Source of the DNA: Shewanella decolorationis S12
GTDB taxonomy: Bacteria; Pseudomonadota; Gammaproteobacteria; Enterobacterales; Shewanellaceae
Direction of reading: 5' to 3'
Assembly: GCF_000485795.1 (NCBI RefSeq)
Contig: NZ_AXZL01000057.1
Location: 1 to 64,000, forward strand
DNA: 64,000 nt
In this document: positions 1 through 8,379 of the stretch, piece by piece
Numbering within the stretch: position 1 is the first letter of the stretch
Layout: each line of letters begins with the position of its first letter
Position numbers and translations under genes: made by a program
Notes under the pieces: generated by a model
What the model was told of the DNA's origin: nothing
Database searches by the model: none
What the model saw: only the letters and a program-made list of their open reading frames with translations

Positions 1-485
1 TATGGAGTTTATTGTCATTGTTTCCCCAGTGACTCGCCGTGAATATATCCCTATAGGCTCGACGGCGACATCCATGTCGCCAACGGTCACTGTAGACCCA
101 ATGCCAATTTTAACTACCCATTTGCGATATGTACGTAAAAAGCAAATGGACATAACTCAGTTTGGGACAAAAGCGAGCTAGATCTTTTACTCGAGTTCAG
201 GCGTTTTGTATTAGGAAAAATAAGGGGATATTTAATGTTTCAAAAGGCAAGATCTAAGCCCTATGAATCTATATAGTCACTCAAGAATATAAAAGAAAAC
301 ACAACCACTTTTAAGCGTAAGACTAGCCTCCTAAATCAATATCATAGGTCGTTGGAGAGTCGACACCAATCAAGAGCCTCAAACAACTGATTTTATGTCT
401 GTAATTGCATCTAGTTTGATACAATGCAATCAAAATTGAATGAATACCCCACGTTTACCTCTTACTTATTATAAGGAAAGTAAAG
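1..485. other. Intergenic region with hairpin repeat, no gene seen
   Basis: I see no convincing coding region here. The first 180 bases hold a perfect 8-bp inverted repeat with a 2-base loop (64-81) next to a second small palindrome (around 50-57). The rest is AT-rich and carries the leader of the next gene, including a good ribosome binding site (AAGGAAAG) just before position 486. The upstream neighbour is outside the window. Confidence 0.6.
64..81. repeat. Perfect hairpin, possible dispersed repeat
   Basis: GGCGACAT and its exact complement are separated by two bases. The flanks (about 40-100) contain further short inverted segments, giving a multi-stem layout rather than a simple terminator, and no T-run follows on either strand. 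The form is reminiscent of REP-like intergenic repeats; I found no second copy while reading this window, so the assignment is tentative. Confidence 0.4.
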
Positions 486-3400
486 ATGGCCGAGTTGCAT
501 CTAATGTCTAAATCTGATGGAGATATCAAGACCCACGTTGTCTTTATACATGGGTTAGGTGGACACTACGAAAAGACTTGGCTTTCCTCTACTCCGGATA
601 AAGGCTTTTGGCCTAACTGGCTTAGTGAAGAAATTGACAATATTGCCATTTGGTCGGTTGGATACTTAAACCCAATTTCTCGTTGGGGAAGCCTAAAAGC
701 TATGCACTTTACCGACAGAGCAAAAGATATTCTGCACAGATTAAACCAAGAGCCATTACTCCGAGACGGAGAAATAATCTTTGTTGGTCATAGCATGGGA
801 GGGCTGATGATCAAGCAAATGTTCCACTATGCGGATAGAAACTCAGAAGTACAAAGCTTAATGGGGCGAGTTACCAAAGTCAGCTTTCTAGCAACCCCAC
901 ATAGAGGTTCTTCAGGTGCAGACTTGGCTGATAGGTTCCGAATCATTGCGTTACCATCCGTGGCTACAGCTTCTCTACTTAAAAATGATCCAAACCTACG
1001 TGAGTTGAACGAATGGTATAGAGCTTGGGTTCGTAATCGTGATATAGACCACCTGATACTCATGGAGAATCAGCCTTGCAAGCGCCTCCTAACAGTTGTT
1101 ACTCCGGACAGTGCTGATCCGGGATTAAATACTGAGGCTTTACTTGTGGATGCTGACCACCTCAGTATTACTAAGTTCCCAAATAAACAAAGCCAAATTT
1201 ACCAATATATAAAGAGCTTCGTGGTCAAAGAAACCAAGCCACCGCTATTACTATGGCTGGGATCTAAGTATCCAGAGGGAAGCCATGGCTGGCAAGGATA
1301 TTCAAACTGGTCTAACTCCCCAAAGGGGATTGAGGAAACGTACATTGTTGACGAGCAAGTCCGCCTTTTCGACGTTTCCTCAAGTGATAAAGAAGGCAAA
1401 ACCGGTATTGAAGCAATTCAATCTCTCAGAATCAGATTAGGGGCATCAGGTACCACTACCCGGCTTGTCGGTCTGTCTGGTGTGGGAAAAACTCGACTAG
1501 TCCAAGCTCTATTTGATGAGCGTGTGGGGGAACATCAGCTTCCCGCAGAGCAGGTGATTTATACCGATATGGGACACGCCCCAATTCCGACTCCAAGAGC
1601 AGTGATAGAGAAGCTGGTAGCTGAAGACAAGAAAGCTATTGTTATAATAGACAACTGCCCTCCCGAGCTACATCGGGATTTAGCACCAAGTTGCAAGAAA
1701 AGTATCAGTCTACTTACCATTGAATATGATATCCGCGAAGATCAGCCGGAAGGAACGGGTGTGCTATCTTTGGAACCAGCGTCCGATACCCTAATCACCA
1801 ATTTACTAAAAGCTAGGTTCACACATTTAAGCGGTCAAGACGCAAGTAAAATAGCTGAGTTTTCTGGTGGTAATGCTCGGATTGCTATCGCATTAGCATC
1901 AACAGTGGAACAAGTAGAAAGCATATCTCATCTGAAGGATGATCAGCTTTTCAAGAGACTGTTCCACCAGCGTCATCAAGAAGAACACTCTTTGATGCAA
2001 GCTGCACAGGCTTTGTCCCTTGTTTACTCATTTCAATATAAAGACGATGAGAATCCGTTCTCGAGCGAGTTAGAACTTCTCAGTTGTGTATCCAGCACTC
2101 CCACAAAAACTCTCTACGAAAGTGCTCAAGAGCTAAAGCGCCGTAACCTCATTCAGCAACGAGGGATATGGATGGCGGTACTTCCGCATCCTATTGCAAA
2201 CAGACTAGCAAAAGTCGCCATGCAAAATATTCCAGCAAACTTATTTGTTAGTTTCTTCAATGAAAGTACGGACAGACGTATCCTTAAGTCAGTATCTCGC
2301 CGAATTAGCTACCTAGATAACTGTGCAGAAGCTCAAGATGTTGTAGCAAGCTGGTTAAAACAGGGAGGGACAATCAGCAAACTTCTGGCTCGTGGCGAAC
2401 AAGAGCTGGCTTTAACTATTTTGACAAACTCAGCACCAATAGCCCCCCAGGAAACGTTAGATTTCCTGATAAAACAGTCCGAGAATGACGCTAATTTCCT
2501 TACAAGAAAAAATCCAGAATTCTCACAATTGGCGGAGCTACTTAGAAGCTTAGCTTATGGGCCTGAACTTTTTCTTCAAAGTACTAAGTTACTAGCGGAG
2601 ATTGCCACATCCGAAAAGAAAAATGAGAACTACAACTCCGTTAGAGATGTTCTGAAATCACTGTTTTATCTTTACCTATCAGGCACACATGCTAGTAAAG
2701 AACAAAGATTAAGCACCATCAATGAACTCATTGAATCCGGTGATGAATGCAAAATAGAAATCGGTTTTGAGTTACTTGACGCATCGCTAGAGTCTTCACA
2801 TTTCTCATCGCATCATAGTTTCGACTTTGGTGCTCGCTCTAGAGACTATGGGTACCACCCTTCATCAAATCAAGAGTGCACCGAGTGGTATCAATTCTTT
2901 ATTGAGTACACCGCATCATTAGCAAAACGTAATGATCCGCTTCATAAACACGCGAAGTCCACTTTAGCAGCTCATCTTAGTGAACTATTCCATAACAAAG
3001 CTCTCTGGAAAGTTTTAGAAGATGTAATTAACGTAGTGTTGTGTACCGGGGAATGGAGTGAAGGGTGGCTGCAGCTAGGCTCATTTCTACAATTCAACGC
3101 GAAGGATTTAGAAAACGCCGAAATTGGCATGATTAAAGGAATTCTAAATAGACTGCGCCCTACTTCTCTCGATGAACAAATACACATGTATTTGCTATCA
3201 ATCCACAATAATTTTTATTGTTTGGAGACCACTGGTGAGGATGGTGAAAGTGAATTAAACGGTTATGAGATTGCTGAAGAAAACGCAGAAAAACTAGGAA
3301 AAGACTTATCTAAGTCACATCTGCTATACCTTGAATCAAAACTACCTGAAATATTGTCTACTCAGGGAGATTGGAGCCGGCACCATGCGTTTGGTGTTGG

Positions 3401-3755
3401 GTGCGCAAAAGGTGTAGATGACCACTTAAACTTCTGGGAAAAGCTTCTCGCCAACTTATCAGAAATCCCGTTTGAGAAACAGACAATCAATGTACTGCGC
3501 GGGTTCATTCGCCACCTAAGCCAAATCAGGCCCGAACTAACTAACTCGATTCTCGATAGTCTGTTGCATGATAAGCGAGCAAATAAATTGTTCCCTTATA
3601 TACAGTTCTGCGTAACTCTCGATACCAATGCCGTAACTAGGCTAATTCAGGCTATTGAAATGCAGCAATCGCCAATTCATTTTTACCAATTTCTTGGGTA
3701 TGGAAGAGTCCATGAAGCACTCGCGAATTCAACTCCGAAGTGCACCACTCGCTAA
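486..3755 (+). CDS. Alpha/beta hydrolase - P-loop NTPase (STAND-like) protein, 3' end lost to IS30
   Basis: The N-terminus is a lipase-like alpha/beta hydrolase: an oxyanion loop IHGLGG at 21-26, the nucleophile elbow GHSMG at 101-105 (Ser103) and a likely catalytic His225 in ADHLS. A linker leads to an NTPase with Walker A GLSGVGKT at 329-336 and a Walker-B-like KAIVIIDN at 383-390. The remaining ~650 residues look all-helical and could be a sensor or repeat region. Hydrolase-STAND fusions are known as SesB-like lipase/NLR proteins in fungi and as predicted conflict or immunity proteins in bacteria; a defence role here is inference. The start is supported by AAGGAAAG. The last five residues (KCTTR) are encoded by the IS30 terminal repeat, so the native C-terminus is missing. 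Activity of the shortened product is unknown. Confidence 0.8.
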   Translation: MAELHLMSKSDGDIKTHVVFIHGLGGHYEKTWLSSTPDKGFWPNWLSEEIDNIAIWSVGYLNPISRWGSLKAMHFTDRAKDILHRLNQEPLLRDGEIIFVGHSMGGLMIKQMFHYADRNSEVQSLMGRVTKVSFLATPHRGSSGADLADRFRIIALPSVATASLLKNDPNLRELNEWYRAWVRNRDIDHLILMENQPCKRLLTVVTPDSADPGLNTEALLVDADHLSITKFPNKQSQIYQYIKSFVVKETKPPLLLWLGSKYPEGSHGWQGYSNWSNSPKGIEETYIVDEQVRLFDVSSSDKEGKTGIEAIQSLRIRLGASGTTTRLVGLSGVGKTRLVQALFDERVGEHQLPAEQVIYTDMGHAPIPTPRAVIEKLVAEDKKAIVIIDNCPPELHRDLAPSCKKSISLLTIEYDIREDQPEGTGVLSLEPASDTLITNLLKARFTHLSGQDASKIAEFSGGNARIAIALASTVEQVESISHLKDDQLFKRLFHQRHQEEHSLMQAAQALSLVYSFQYKDDENPFSSELELLSCVSSTPTKTLYESAQELKRRNLIQQRGIWMAVLPHPIANRLAKVAMQNIPANLFVSFFNESTDRRILKSVSRRISYLDNCAEAQDVVASWLKQGGTISKLLARGEQELALTILTNSAPIAPQETLDFLIKQSENDANFLTRKNPEFSQLAELLRSLAYGPELFLQSTKLLAEIATSEKKNENYNSVRDVLKSLFYLYLSGTHASKEQRLSTINELIESGDECKIEIGFELLDASLESSHFSSHHSFDFGARSRDYGYHPSSNQECTEWYQFFIEYTASLAKRNDPLHKHAKSTLAAHLSELFHNKALWKVLEDVINVVLCTGEWSEGWLQLGSFLQFNAKDLENAEIGMIKGILNRLRPTSLDEQIHMYLLSIHNNFYCLETTGEDGESELNGYEIAEENAEKLGKDLSKSHLLYLESKLPEILSTQGDWSRHHAFGVGCAKGVDDHLNFWEKLLANLSEIPFEKQTINVLRGFIRHLSQIRPELTNSILDSLLHDKRANKLFPYIQFCVTLDTNAVTRLIQAIEMQQSPIHFYQFLGYGRVHEALANSTPKCTTR
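3738..3750. repeat. IS30 left terminal inverted repeat
   Basis: Thirteen bases AAGTGCACCACTC, matching the complement of 4784-4796 exactly. It supplies the last codons of the upstream hydrolase-NTPase reading frame. Confidence 0.9.
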
Positions 3756-3756
3756 A

Positions 3757-4707
3757 TTAGGCTGCCTTGCGTAATTCATTGAATACCGCAACAGGTTGCC
3801 TGAAGCCGAGGCACTTTCTCGGTCTGGCATTTAATGCCCGTTCAATCTCACTAATTTGCTTATCTGTTACCGTCCGCAAATCGGTGCCTTTCCGTATGTA
3901 TTGCCGCAGCAAACCGTTGAAGTTTTCATTCAGTCCGCGTTCCCAGGACGAATAAGGGTTAGCGAAGTAGACATCCGTTTTAAGCTTTTCTGCGACCTGT
4001 TCGTGGTCACAGAACTCGCTGCCGTTGTCCGCAGTGATAGTTCGAACATAACCTCGATATTTCCACAGCATACCAACCATGGCCCGGGCTACATCGGCTG
4101 CGCTTTTCGCTGGCACTTTGCGTATCAGGTACAGCTTACTTTTTCGCTCAACCAGGCTGACAATCGCGCCCGTACCTTGCTTGCCCAGAACCGTGTCAGC
4201 TTCCCAGTCTCCGAACCGCTTTTTCTTGTTCACGATAGCGGGACGATGCTCTATGCCTACGCGATTCGGGATAATCACACGCTTCGCACGGTTACCTTTA
4301 CGGTATCTTCGGTGACTCTGGCGGAGCTGTTTGTACAACTTGCCGCCGCATAATTTATCACGCTGGACATAGCCATAAATCCACTCGTGACTGACGTTAT
4401 ATCCGATGATTTTACCGACACCGGCTATTTGTTCCGGACTCCATTTCTCATTGAGACCGAACTCAACAAAGGTGATGGTCAGTCCAGATATTCTAGACTT
4501 CGCGGACTGACAACGGCGTTTTAGTGCCTTCGCCTGAGCGACTTCCGGCAAGTAATGGTTATCCCGAATTCGATTGCGATTTACTTCCCGGCTGATTGTG
4601 CTGTGGCTGACTTTCAGACGTTTTCCTATCTCCCGATAACTGAAACCCTCGCGTAAATAGGCCTCAATCTGGTATCGTTGTCCCTCGATCAACTGCTTGT
4701 AATTCAT
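3757..4707 (-). CDS. IS30-family transposase
   Basis: This 316-residue DDE transposase catalyses movement of the surrounding element. The N-terminus has a helix-turn-helix typical of the family (SYREIGKRLKVSHSTISRE, about 23-41). The catalytic core shows acidic positions in GDWEADTV (167-171), DNGSEF (Asp227) and NENFNG (Glu261), with the family context WERGLNEN. Length and motifs are complete, with no frameshift, so the copy looks intact. The gene ends only 19 bases from the left end of the element, and the promoter must lie in the short stretch 4708-4783. Confidence 0.95.
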   Translation of the reverse strand: MNYKQLIEGQRYQIEAYLREGFSYREIGKRLKVSHSTISREVNRNRIRDNHYLPEVAQAKALKRRCQSAKSRISGLTITFVEFGLNEKWSPEQIAGVGKIIGYNVSHEWIYGYVQRDKLCGGKLYKQLRQSHRRYRKGNRAKRVIIPNRVGIEHRPAIVNKKKRFGDWEADTVLGKQGTGAIVSLVERKSKLYLIRKVPAKSAADVARAMVGMLWKYRGYVRTITADNGSEFCDHEQVAEKLKTDVYFANPYSSWERGLNENFNGLLRQYIRKGTDLRTVTDKQISEIERALNARPRKCLGFRQPVAVFNELRKAA

Positions 4708-4775
4708 GGTAACTACTCATGTTTGTTTGGCGACTACAGAGTATCACCAACAGGCAGTTGATCTCTCCTCACCGT

Positions 4776-5579
4776 TTAACCATGAGTGGTGCACTTATTA
4801 TCTGAATTCGGGCCAAGTAGTAATTCACTTTCTATATTAGGTAGCGCGCGCATAGCATAAGTTCTTATTGAATTAAAATTATCTTTAGAACTGCTATCAT
4901 AATCATTGTAATTATAGCTAGATTGATTTCTCAGACGCCATAAACCAATATTTACTCCAGAATTAAACCCAGTATAAAATGCACGCATATCACCGCCATT
5001 ACCCGAGCTATTTGTCTGATAAAGGTTGGTGTTATAGCTAATATATCCTGCAGTTTCTCCCATGTTCCATAATTCAGGATGCACATATCCTCTAGGGGAT
5101 TTTTGCATATAAGCTTGGGGAATTGTTATGTCTAACTTCAATCTTTCAACGTCGAATTTAGCTGTTGCACCATTTACAGTCAGCTCAGGTGCTTGACATT
5201 GTTTATCTAGTAATTCTTGATTGATATAGGTAGAAATGACTGGTGATATTTTCCAAAAATTGGCATCAAGACATGGATAGATTTCATTTTCACCTTCCTT
5301 CACAAAATCAACAATTTGCCGACTTACGCGTGTGCCATTAATATAAATATCAACCTGATATTTCCCTGGTGTAGCCTGTCCTACCGTATTAAAACGGGCG
5401 AGGTAGCTCTCTCCGTAGCCACCACCCAAAAGCAAGCTATCATCGAAAGTAAACTCCTGAAAATCATCCTCTTTAAGCTCGTCGGCAATCAATAAAGGCG
5501 CAACACCAAAATTGCAATAAAACAAGCCCAATAAGGATAACTTTGTGGCCAATGTAATACACTTTCTCATAATAGACAT
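4776..5579 (-). pseudogene. Fimbrial outer-membrane usher, N-terminal fragment
   Basis: Ushers form the outer-membrane pore that assembles chaperone-bound pilins, and usually have about 800 residues. This copy has 267. It keeps a signal peptide (about 1-32), the PapC/FimD N-terminal chaperone-binding domain (FDDSLLLGG, then YLARFN and the DIYING segment), and the beginning of the barrel (ESELLLG near the end). The frame then enters the IS30 terminal repeat at 4796; the last six residues (KCTTHG) and the stop are IS-encoded. No usher remainder lies on the other side of the IS. The plug, most of the barrel and the C-terminal domains are gone, so it cannot work as an usher. It starts 14 bases after the chaperone stop. 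Confidence 0.9.
4784..4796. repeat. IS30 right terminal inverted repeat
   Basis: GAGTGGTGCACTT, the exact complement of the left end. It supplies the last codons of the truncated usher reading frame on the minus strand. Confidence 0.9.
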
Positions 5580-5593
5580 TTCACTTAATTTTA

Positions 5594-6331
5594 TTATTTT
5601 ATTTCATATTCATACTTTATAAACCCACCAAAATCATTGACGATAGTGAATTTAACTTTCATTGGATGAATAGAAACAAACTGTTGATTATACACCTTAA
5701 TAAGCTTATTCCCTTTTGGCTCAACCATATCAACAGGAACTTTAAGCTCTTGATTACCAGAGATAAGTTTCACGTCAACAAATGAAGCGTAAAAAGGTGA
5801 TTTATTAATAACATCAACCTCAATACCACCATTTATTTTATTTACGTTAAAGCTAATTTCTCTTCCAACATTTTCAGGATTAGATTTAATCTCGACTGGC
5901 CTATAAAAAATCTTAACTCTGTTTTTCAGCATAACTAACATCTGGTTTTCACCGGCATTATCTTTAGATAATGGGGGAATTTGTAGAAAGTTAAGATAAA
6001 ACAAGCTCTCTCTATCTTTAGGCAGTTCTCCACCACTATATATTAAGCGGAACAACTGTCCTCGATTAGGCTCTATTCTGAAGATCGCTGGCAAAGCTAA
6101 AAATGGACCATCTGCATTTTCAGGAGTAGACTCAGAATTATTAATATCTGTCCAAACCTGAACTACGTTTGGAAAACTATCATTATTTTTTAACTGAACA
6201 CTACGCTCTTTAGCATCACTGGGATAAATTACTCGAGTATTGGTCATCACAACACTTGCACTCGATGGGAAAACAATAATTAGCAATGAAATTAGAACTG
6301 ATAAGCGCACAGATAAAGGAAGAATTGACAT
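5594..6331 (-). CDS. Periplasmic fimbrial chaperone (PapD family)
   Basis: The 245-residue protein has an N-terminal membrane or signal segment (about 8-27), then a PapD-like first Ig domain. It carries the family's G1-type region LFRLIYSGGELPKDRESLFYL (strand pattern plus PxDRES) followed by LNFLQIPP, and a second Ig domain to the end. Such chaperones donate a strand to pilins in the periplasm and deliver them to the usher. It lies between the major pilin and the truncated usher in one minus-strand operon. It looks intact, but without a functional usher it probably has no export route in this strain. Confidence 0.9.
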   Translation of the reverse strand: MSILPLSVRLSVLISLLIIVFPSSASVVMTNTRVIYPSDAKERSVQLKNNDSFPNVVQVWTDINNSESTPENADGPFLALPAIFRIEPNRGQLFRLIYSGGELPKDRESLFYLNFLQIPPLSKDNAGENQMLVMLKNRVKIFYRPVEIKSNPENVGREISFNVNKINGGIEVDVINKSPFYASFVDVKLISGNQELKVPVDMVEPKGNKLIKVYNQQFVSIHPMKVKFTIVNDFGGFIKYEYEIK

Positions 6332-6353
6332 ATTATTTCCACAAAACCGGAGT

Positions 6354-6377
6354 GCTCACTCAGAGAGCTGAGTGAGC
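6354..6377 (-). terminator. Intra-operon hairpin after major pilin
   Basis: A perfect 9-bp stem (GCTCACTCA / TGAGTGAGC) with a 6-base loop lies between the pilin stop (6399) and the chaperone start (6331). Only a weak T-run follows on the minus strand (GTTTTG). In other chaperone-usher operons such hairpins stabilise pilin mRNA and lower downstream expression; that role here is inferred from position. Confidence 0.55.
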
Positions 6378-6398
6378 AAGAGTAGAATTTGGCTTTAA

Positions 6399-6926
6399 TT
6401 ACAGGTAAGAAATCGCGTATTGAACAGAGCTAACTACGGTACCTGCTGTTGCTGCACCTTCAGCATAATATTGAACAGCAAAGTCATGTGATGCAGTGCT
6501 ATCACCAGCGGCTACATTCAAGCCATCAACTGTTGCAACACCAGTCAAATCAACAGCATTACCACCAACAGCATCTAAAATTTGTAGCGATACGTTTGTT
6601 GCAGTACCTGTGTTACCTAAGTTACCAGCTGCAGTAACGCTGTTACCAACGAAAACAGTTTTAATTGGAAGAGCTTGAGTAGCATTGATAGTACAACCAC
6701 TTACAGACAGAGTGAATGGTGTTTCACCAGCAACAGAGCCAGCGGCAGCTAAATCAGCAGTTGAAACTGTTGGTAATAATACCGTTGGATTAGCGGTTGC
6801 ACCATTGATAGCAACTTCACAAGTTTGATCAGAAACTTCACCTAAGAAAGTAATAGTATTATTTGCGTGAGCATTAGCGCCAAATAAAGCAGTTAAAACT
6901 AGTGCAGAAAGAGTTAATTTTTTCAT
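6399..6926 (-). CDS. Major fimbrial subunit (type 1 pilin family)
   Basis: This 175-residue protein has a clear signal peptide (about 1-21, ending AHA). The mature part has FimA-like features: an N-terminal donor strand (NTITFLGEVSDQTCEV), a Cys pair about 40 residues apart (Cys36 and the Cys of SVSGC), an Ala/Thr/Val-rich middle, and a C-terminal beta strand (VQYAISYL). It would be the polymerising shaft protein. It is first in the pilin-chaperone-usher operon, followed by a hairpin, which fits high expression relative to its neighbours. No tip adhesin is present, presumably lost with the rest of the usher. Confidence 0.9.
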   Translation of the reverse strand: MKKLTLSALVLTALFGANAHANNTITFLGEVSDQTCEVAINGATANPTVLLPTVSTADLAAAGSVAGETPFTLSVSGCTINATQALPIKTVFVGNSVTAAGNLGNTGTATNVSLQILDAVGGNAVDLTGVATVDGLNVAAGDSTASHDFAVQYYAEGAATAGTVVSSVQYAISYL

Positions 6927-7070
6927 CAGAAATTCGATCCCATAAAATTGTTAATGATACAATGGGTTTACTTATTAAACCTGCGTATACAATAGCAATA
7001 ATATCCAGCAGTCCCCATAGGACTAACCTTGCACTGCTGTAGGAAATGTCTGATCAACTAATATCAAATA

Positions 7071-7103
7071 TATAGGCAGCCTTAAATATTATGGCTGCCT
7101 ATA
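7071..7103 (-). terminator. Hairpin between the short pilin-like gene and the major pilin
   Basis: TATAGGCAGCC pairs perfectly with GGCTGCCTATA across an 11-base AT-rich loop, just after the stop of the pilin-like gene at 7121. The T-run is poor on both strands, so it may act as a weak terminator or a message-end stabiliser. Confidence 0.5.
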
Positions 7104-7120
7104 ATTAAACGAAGTTACTA

Positions 7121-7450
7121 TTAGTTATAATTAAATGAAATCATCACTTCATTTCTATCCAACTGATTAAAGACCAGTGAGTTTATTTGGCTAAAATTAG
7201 TAGGAATATTTTTGGCAATGCCATCAAGAGAAGATACTTCGGAAAAATTAAAGGATATTAGTTGAGTGTCGAATTGATGTGTAGATTGATTATAACAACT
7301 GATGGAAGATAAATCAGAGTAGCAACTAGGTTCTGCCACCTCACCTCGAAATGTAAGGGTACTAAACTCTGTTGCAGCTACCACTGAATTCAAACCCACA
7401 ATGAGTAGTGCAGCACTACAGAGCTTGCCCCAAAATGTTAATTTTCTCAT
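7121..7450 (-). CDS. Short pilin-like secreted protein
   Basis: The 109-residue product has a signal peptide (about 1-26) and then STLTFRGEVAEPSC, which closely resembles the donor-strand region of the major pilin downstream (NTITFLGEVSDQTC). It ends in beta-like MISFNYN, as pilins do. It is only about 60% of a normal pilin. The reduced length could mean a minor or terminator subunit, or an internally deleted pilin; the ends look intact, which favours internal loss or a genuinely small subunit. It lies upstream of the major pilin on the same strand, separated by a hairpin. Confidence 0.65.
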   Translation of the reverse strand: MRKLTFWGKLCSAALLIVGLNSVVAATEFSTLTFRGEVAEPSCYSDLSSISCYNQSTHQFDTQLISFNFSEVSSLDGIAKNIPTNFSQINSLVFNQLDRNEVMISFNYN

Positions 7451-7612
7451 AAAGCACCTCTTCCGGCGTTAAGGACACATGATAAGTATCGGCCAGAATA
7501 GAGATGTCTGAAGCTAATTTTTCAAAATTAACAACAAATTATTTACTATGAATAACTGATTAAATTTTCAGATGACACACTAAAATTTAATATAAATATG
7601 AAATTTTAAACT

Positions 7613-7978
7613 TTAATTTAGTATACTTCCTCCATAAAGCTCTGAATTATTTAATTCTATTGTGTGTTTTTTCCACTGAATATAATAGATATTTGATATA
7701 TTACTCGGCAATAGCCAACGAACTCTATCATCCTCTAAGAAGTATGGAATTTCATTAAAATCAAGAAATTCAACCAACTTTTGCAATGAAAATTGGCAAA
7801 CAACAACAATCGATCCTAAAAAGTCGCTTAGGGTAATATCTCTCATATCACAGGGCATACCCTTGCTTAATAGCCAAAATAGGCTCTGCTGATACGCCTC
7901 AATCGAGGCCCCATTTCTGAAAGCAACTCCCCAACCAGGCTCTGAAGATAGGGCTAATTTGGAAACCATAGTGACCAT
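7613..7978 (-). CDS. Hypothetical protein upstream of the fimbrial genes
   Basis: I do not recognise this 121-residue protein. The chosen ATG has an AGG-type ribosome site about 9 bases upstream; a TTG 12 codons earlier has none. The sequence is mixed hydrophobic and charged, with no clear signal peptide, and base composition is AT-rich like the rest of the island. The middle (CDMRDITLSDFLG) and the end (LYGGSILN) give no family clue. It is on the same strand as the fimbrial genes and could be a regulator or a remnant of a longer gene. Confidence 0.45.
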   Translation of the reverse strand: MVTMVSKLALSSEPGWGVAFRNGASIEAYQQSLFWLLSKGMPCDMRDITLSDFLGSIVVVCQFSLQKLVEFLDFNEIPYFLEDDRVRWLLPSNISNIYYIQWKKHTIELNNSELYGGSILN

Positions 7979-8323
7979 AATTATCTGACCTACATATTGA
8001 TGAAAAAACCGCAAAATGGGTATTAAACTTTGCCATGTTAGATTTGAATTCCCTGTTGATTTTATCCATAACGACTCAATCTAACTCCCTAAAGCATCCT
8101 TACCAAATGACAAAGCCAAACCCATAATGCGGAGAGCAACACTATCGATATCAAGCTTCGATAATCACTTTTGAATGAGGCTCAAAAGTAAACATATTTT
8201 AAGAAGGATTCACTAGAGAATGCTGTAGGACAATTCCGTTAATAACGACGAAAAACCTTAGAAAGAGTTAAATATGCTATAAACAAACTAATTTTCACCA
8301 TCATTAGTGAAATCTAGACAACA
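7979..8323. other. AT-rich intergenic region at the island/core boundary
   Basis: No gene is seen. The stretch separates the fimbrial genes from the core rpoH-fts block and is AT-rich throughout. A short inverted repeat lies near 8143-8163. It is the likely junction where accessory DNA meets conserved chromosome, but I see no tRNA or direct repeat marking an attachment site. Confidence 0.5.
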
Positions 8324-8347
8324 AAAAACCTGCCGAAGCAGGTTTTT
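8324..8347 (-). terminator. Rho-independent terminator of rpoH
   Basis: AAAAACCTGC-CGAA-GCAGGTTTTT: a 10-bp stem with a tetraloop, 33 bases after the rpoH stop. The T-run on the minus strand fits termination of rpoH. Confidence 0.9.
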
Positions 8348-8379
8348 GATATCTTGTCTTGAAAGAAAACGTAGCCTAA

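Larger units (their letters stand above)
3738..4796 (-). mobile_element. IS30-family insertion sequence (1059 bp)
   Basis: The element is bounded by 13-bp perfect inverted repeats, AAGTGCACCACTC, at 3738-3750 and (complement) 4784-4796, and contains one transposase gene on the minus strand. Its length fits the IS30 family. No target duplication is visible: the bases just outside are ccg on the left and att on the right. Both flanks carry CGAATTCA pointing toward the IS exactly 6 bases outside each end (3724-3731 and the complement of 4803-4810). That suggests either a palindromic target or a shared target preference at two sites later joined by recombination. Confidence 0.9.

Noticed and set aside
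1..485. A remnant gene upstream of the hydrolase-NTPase protein
   Set aside because: Short frames exist but none is supported by a start signal or a recognisable product; the region is better read as intergenic.
3856..4353. A 165-codon plus-strand frame inside the IS30 transposase
   Set aside because: It lies wholly opposite the intact transposase and shows no recognisable motif.
7979..8323. An attachment site at the island edge
   Set aside because: No tRNA end, integrase gene or direct repeat pair could be found in the sequence given.
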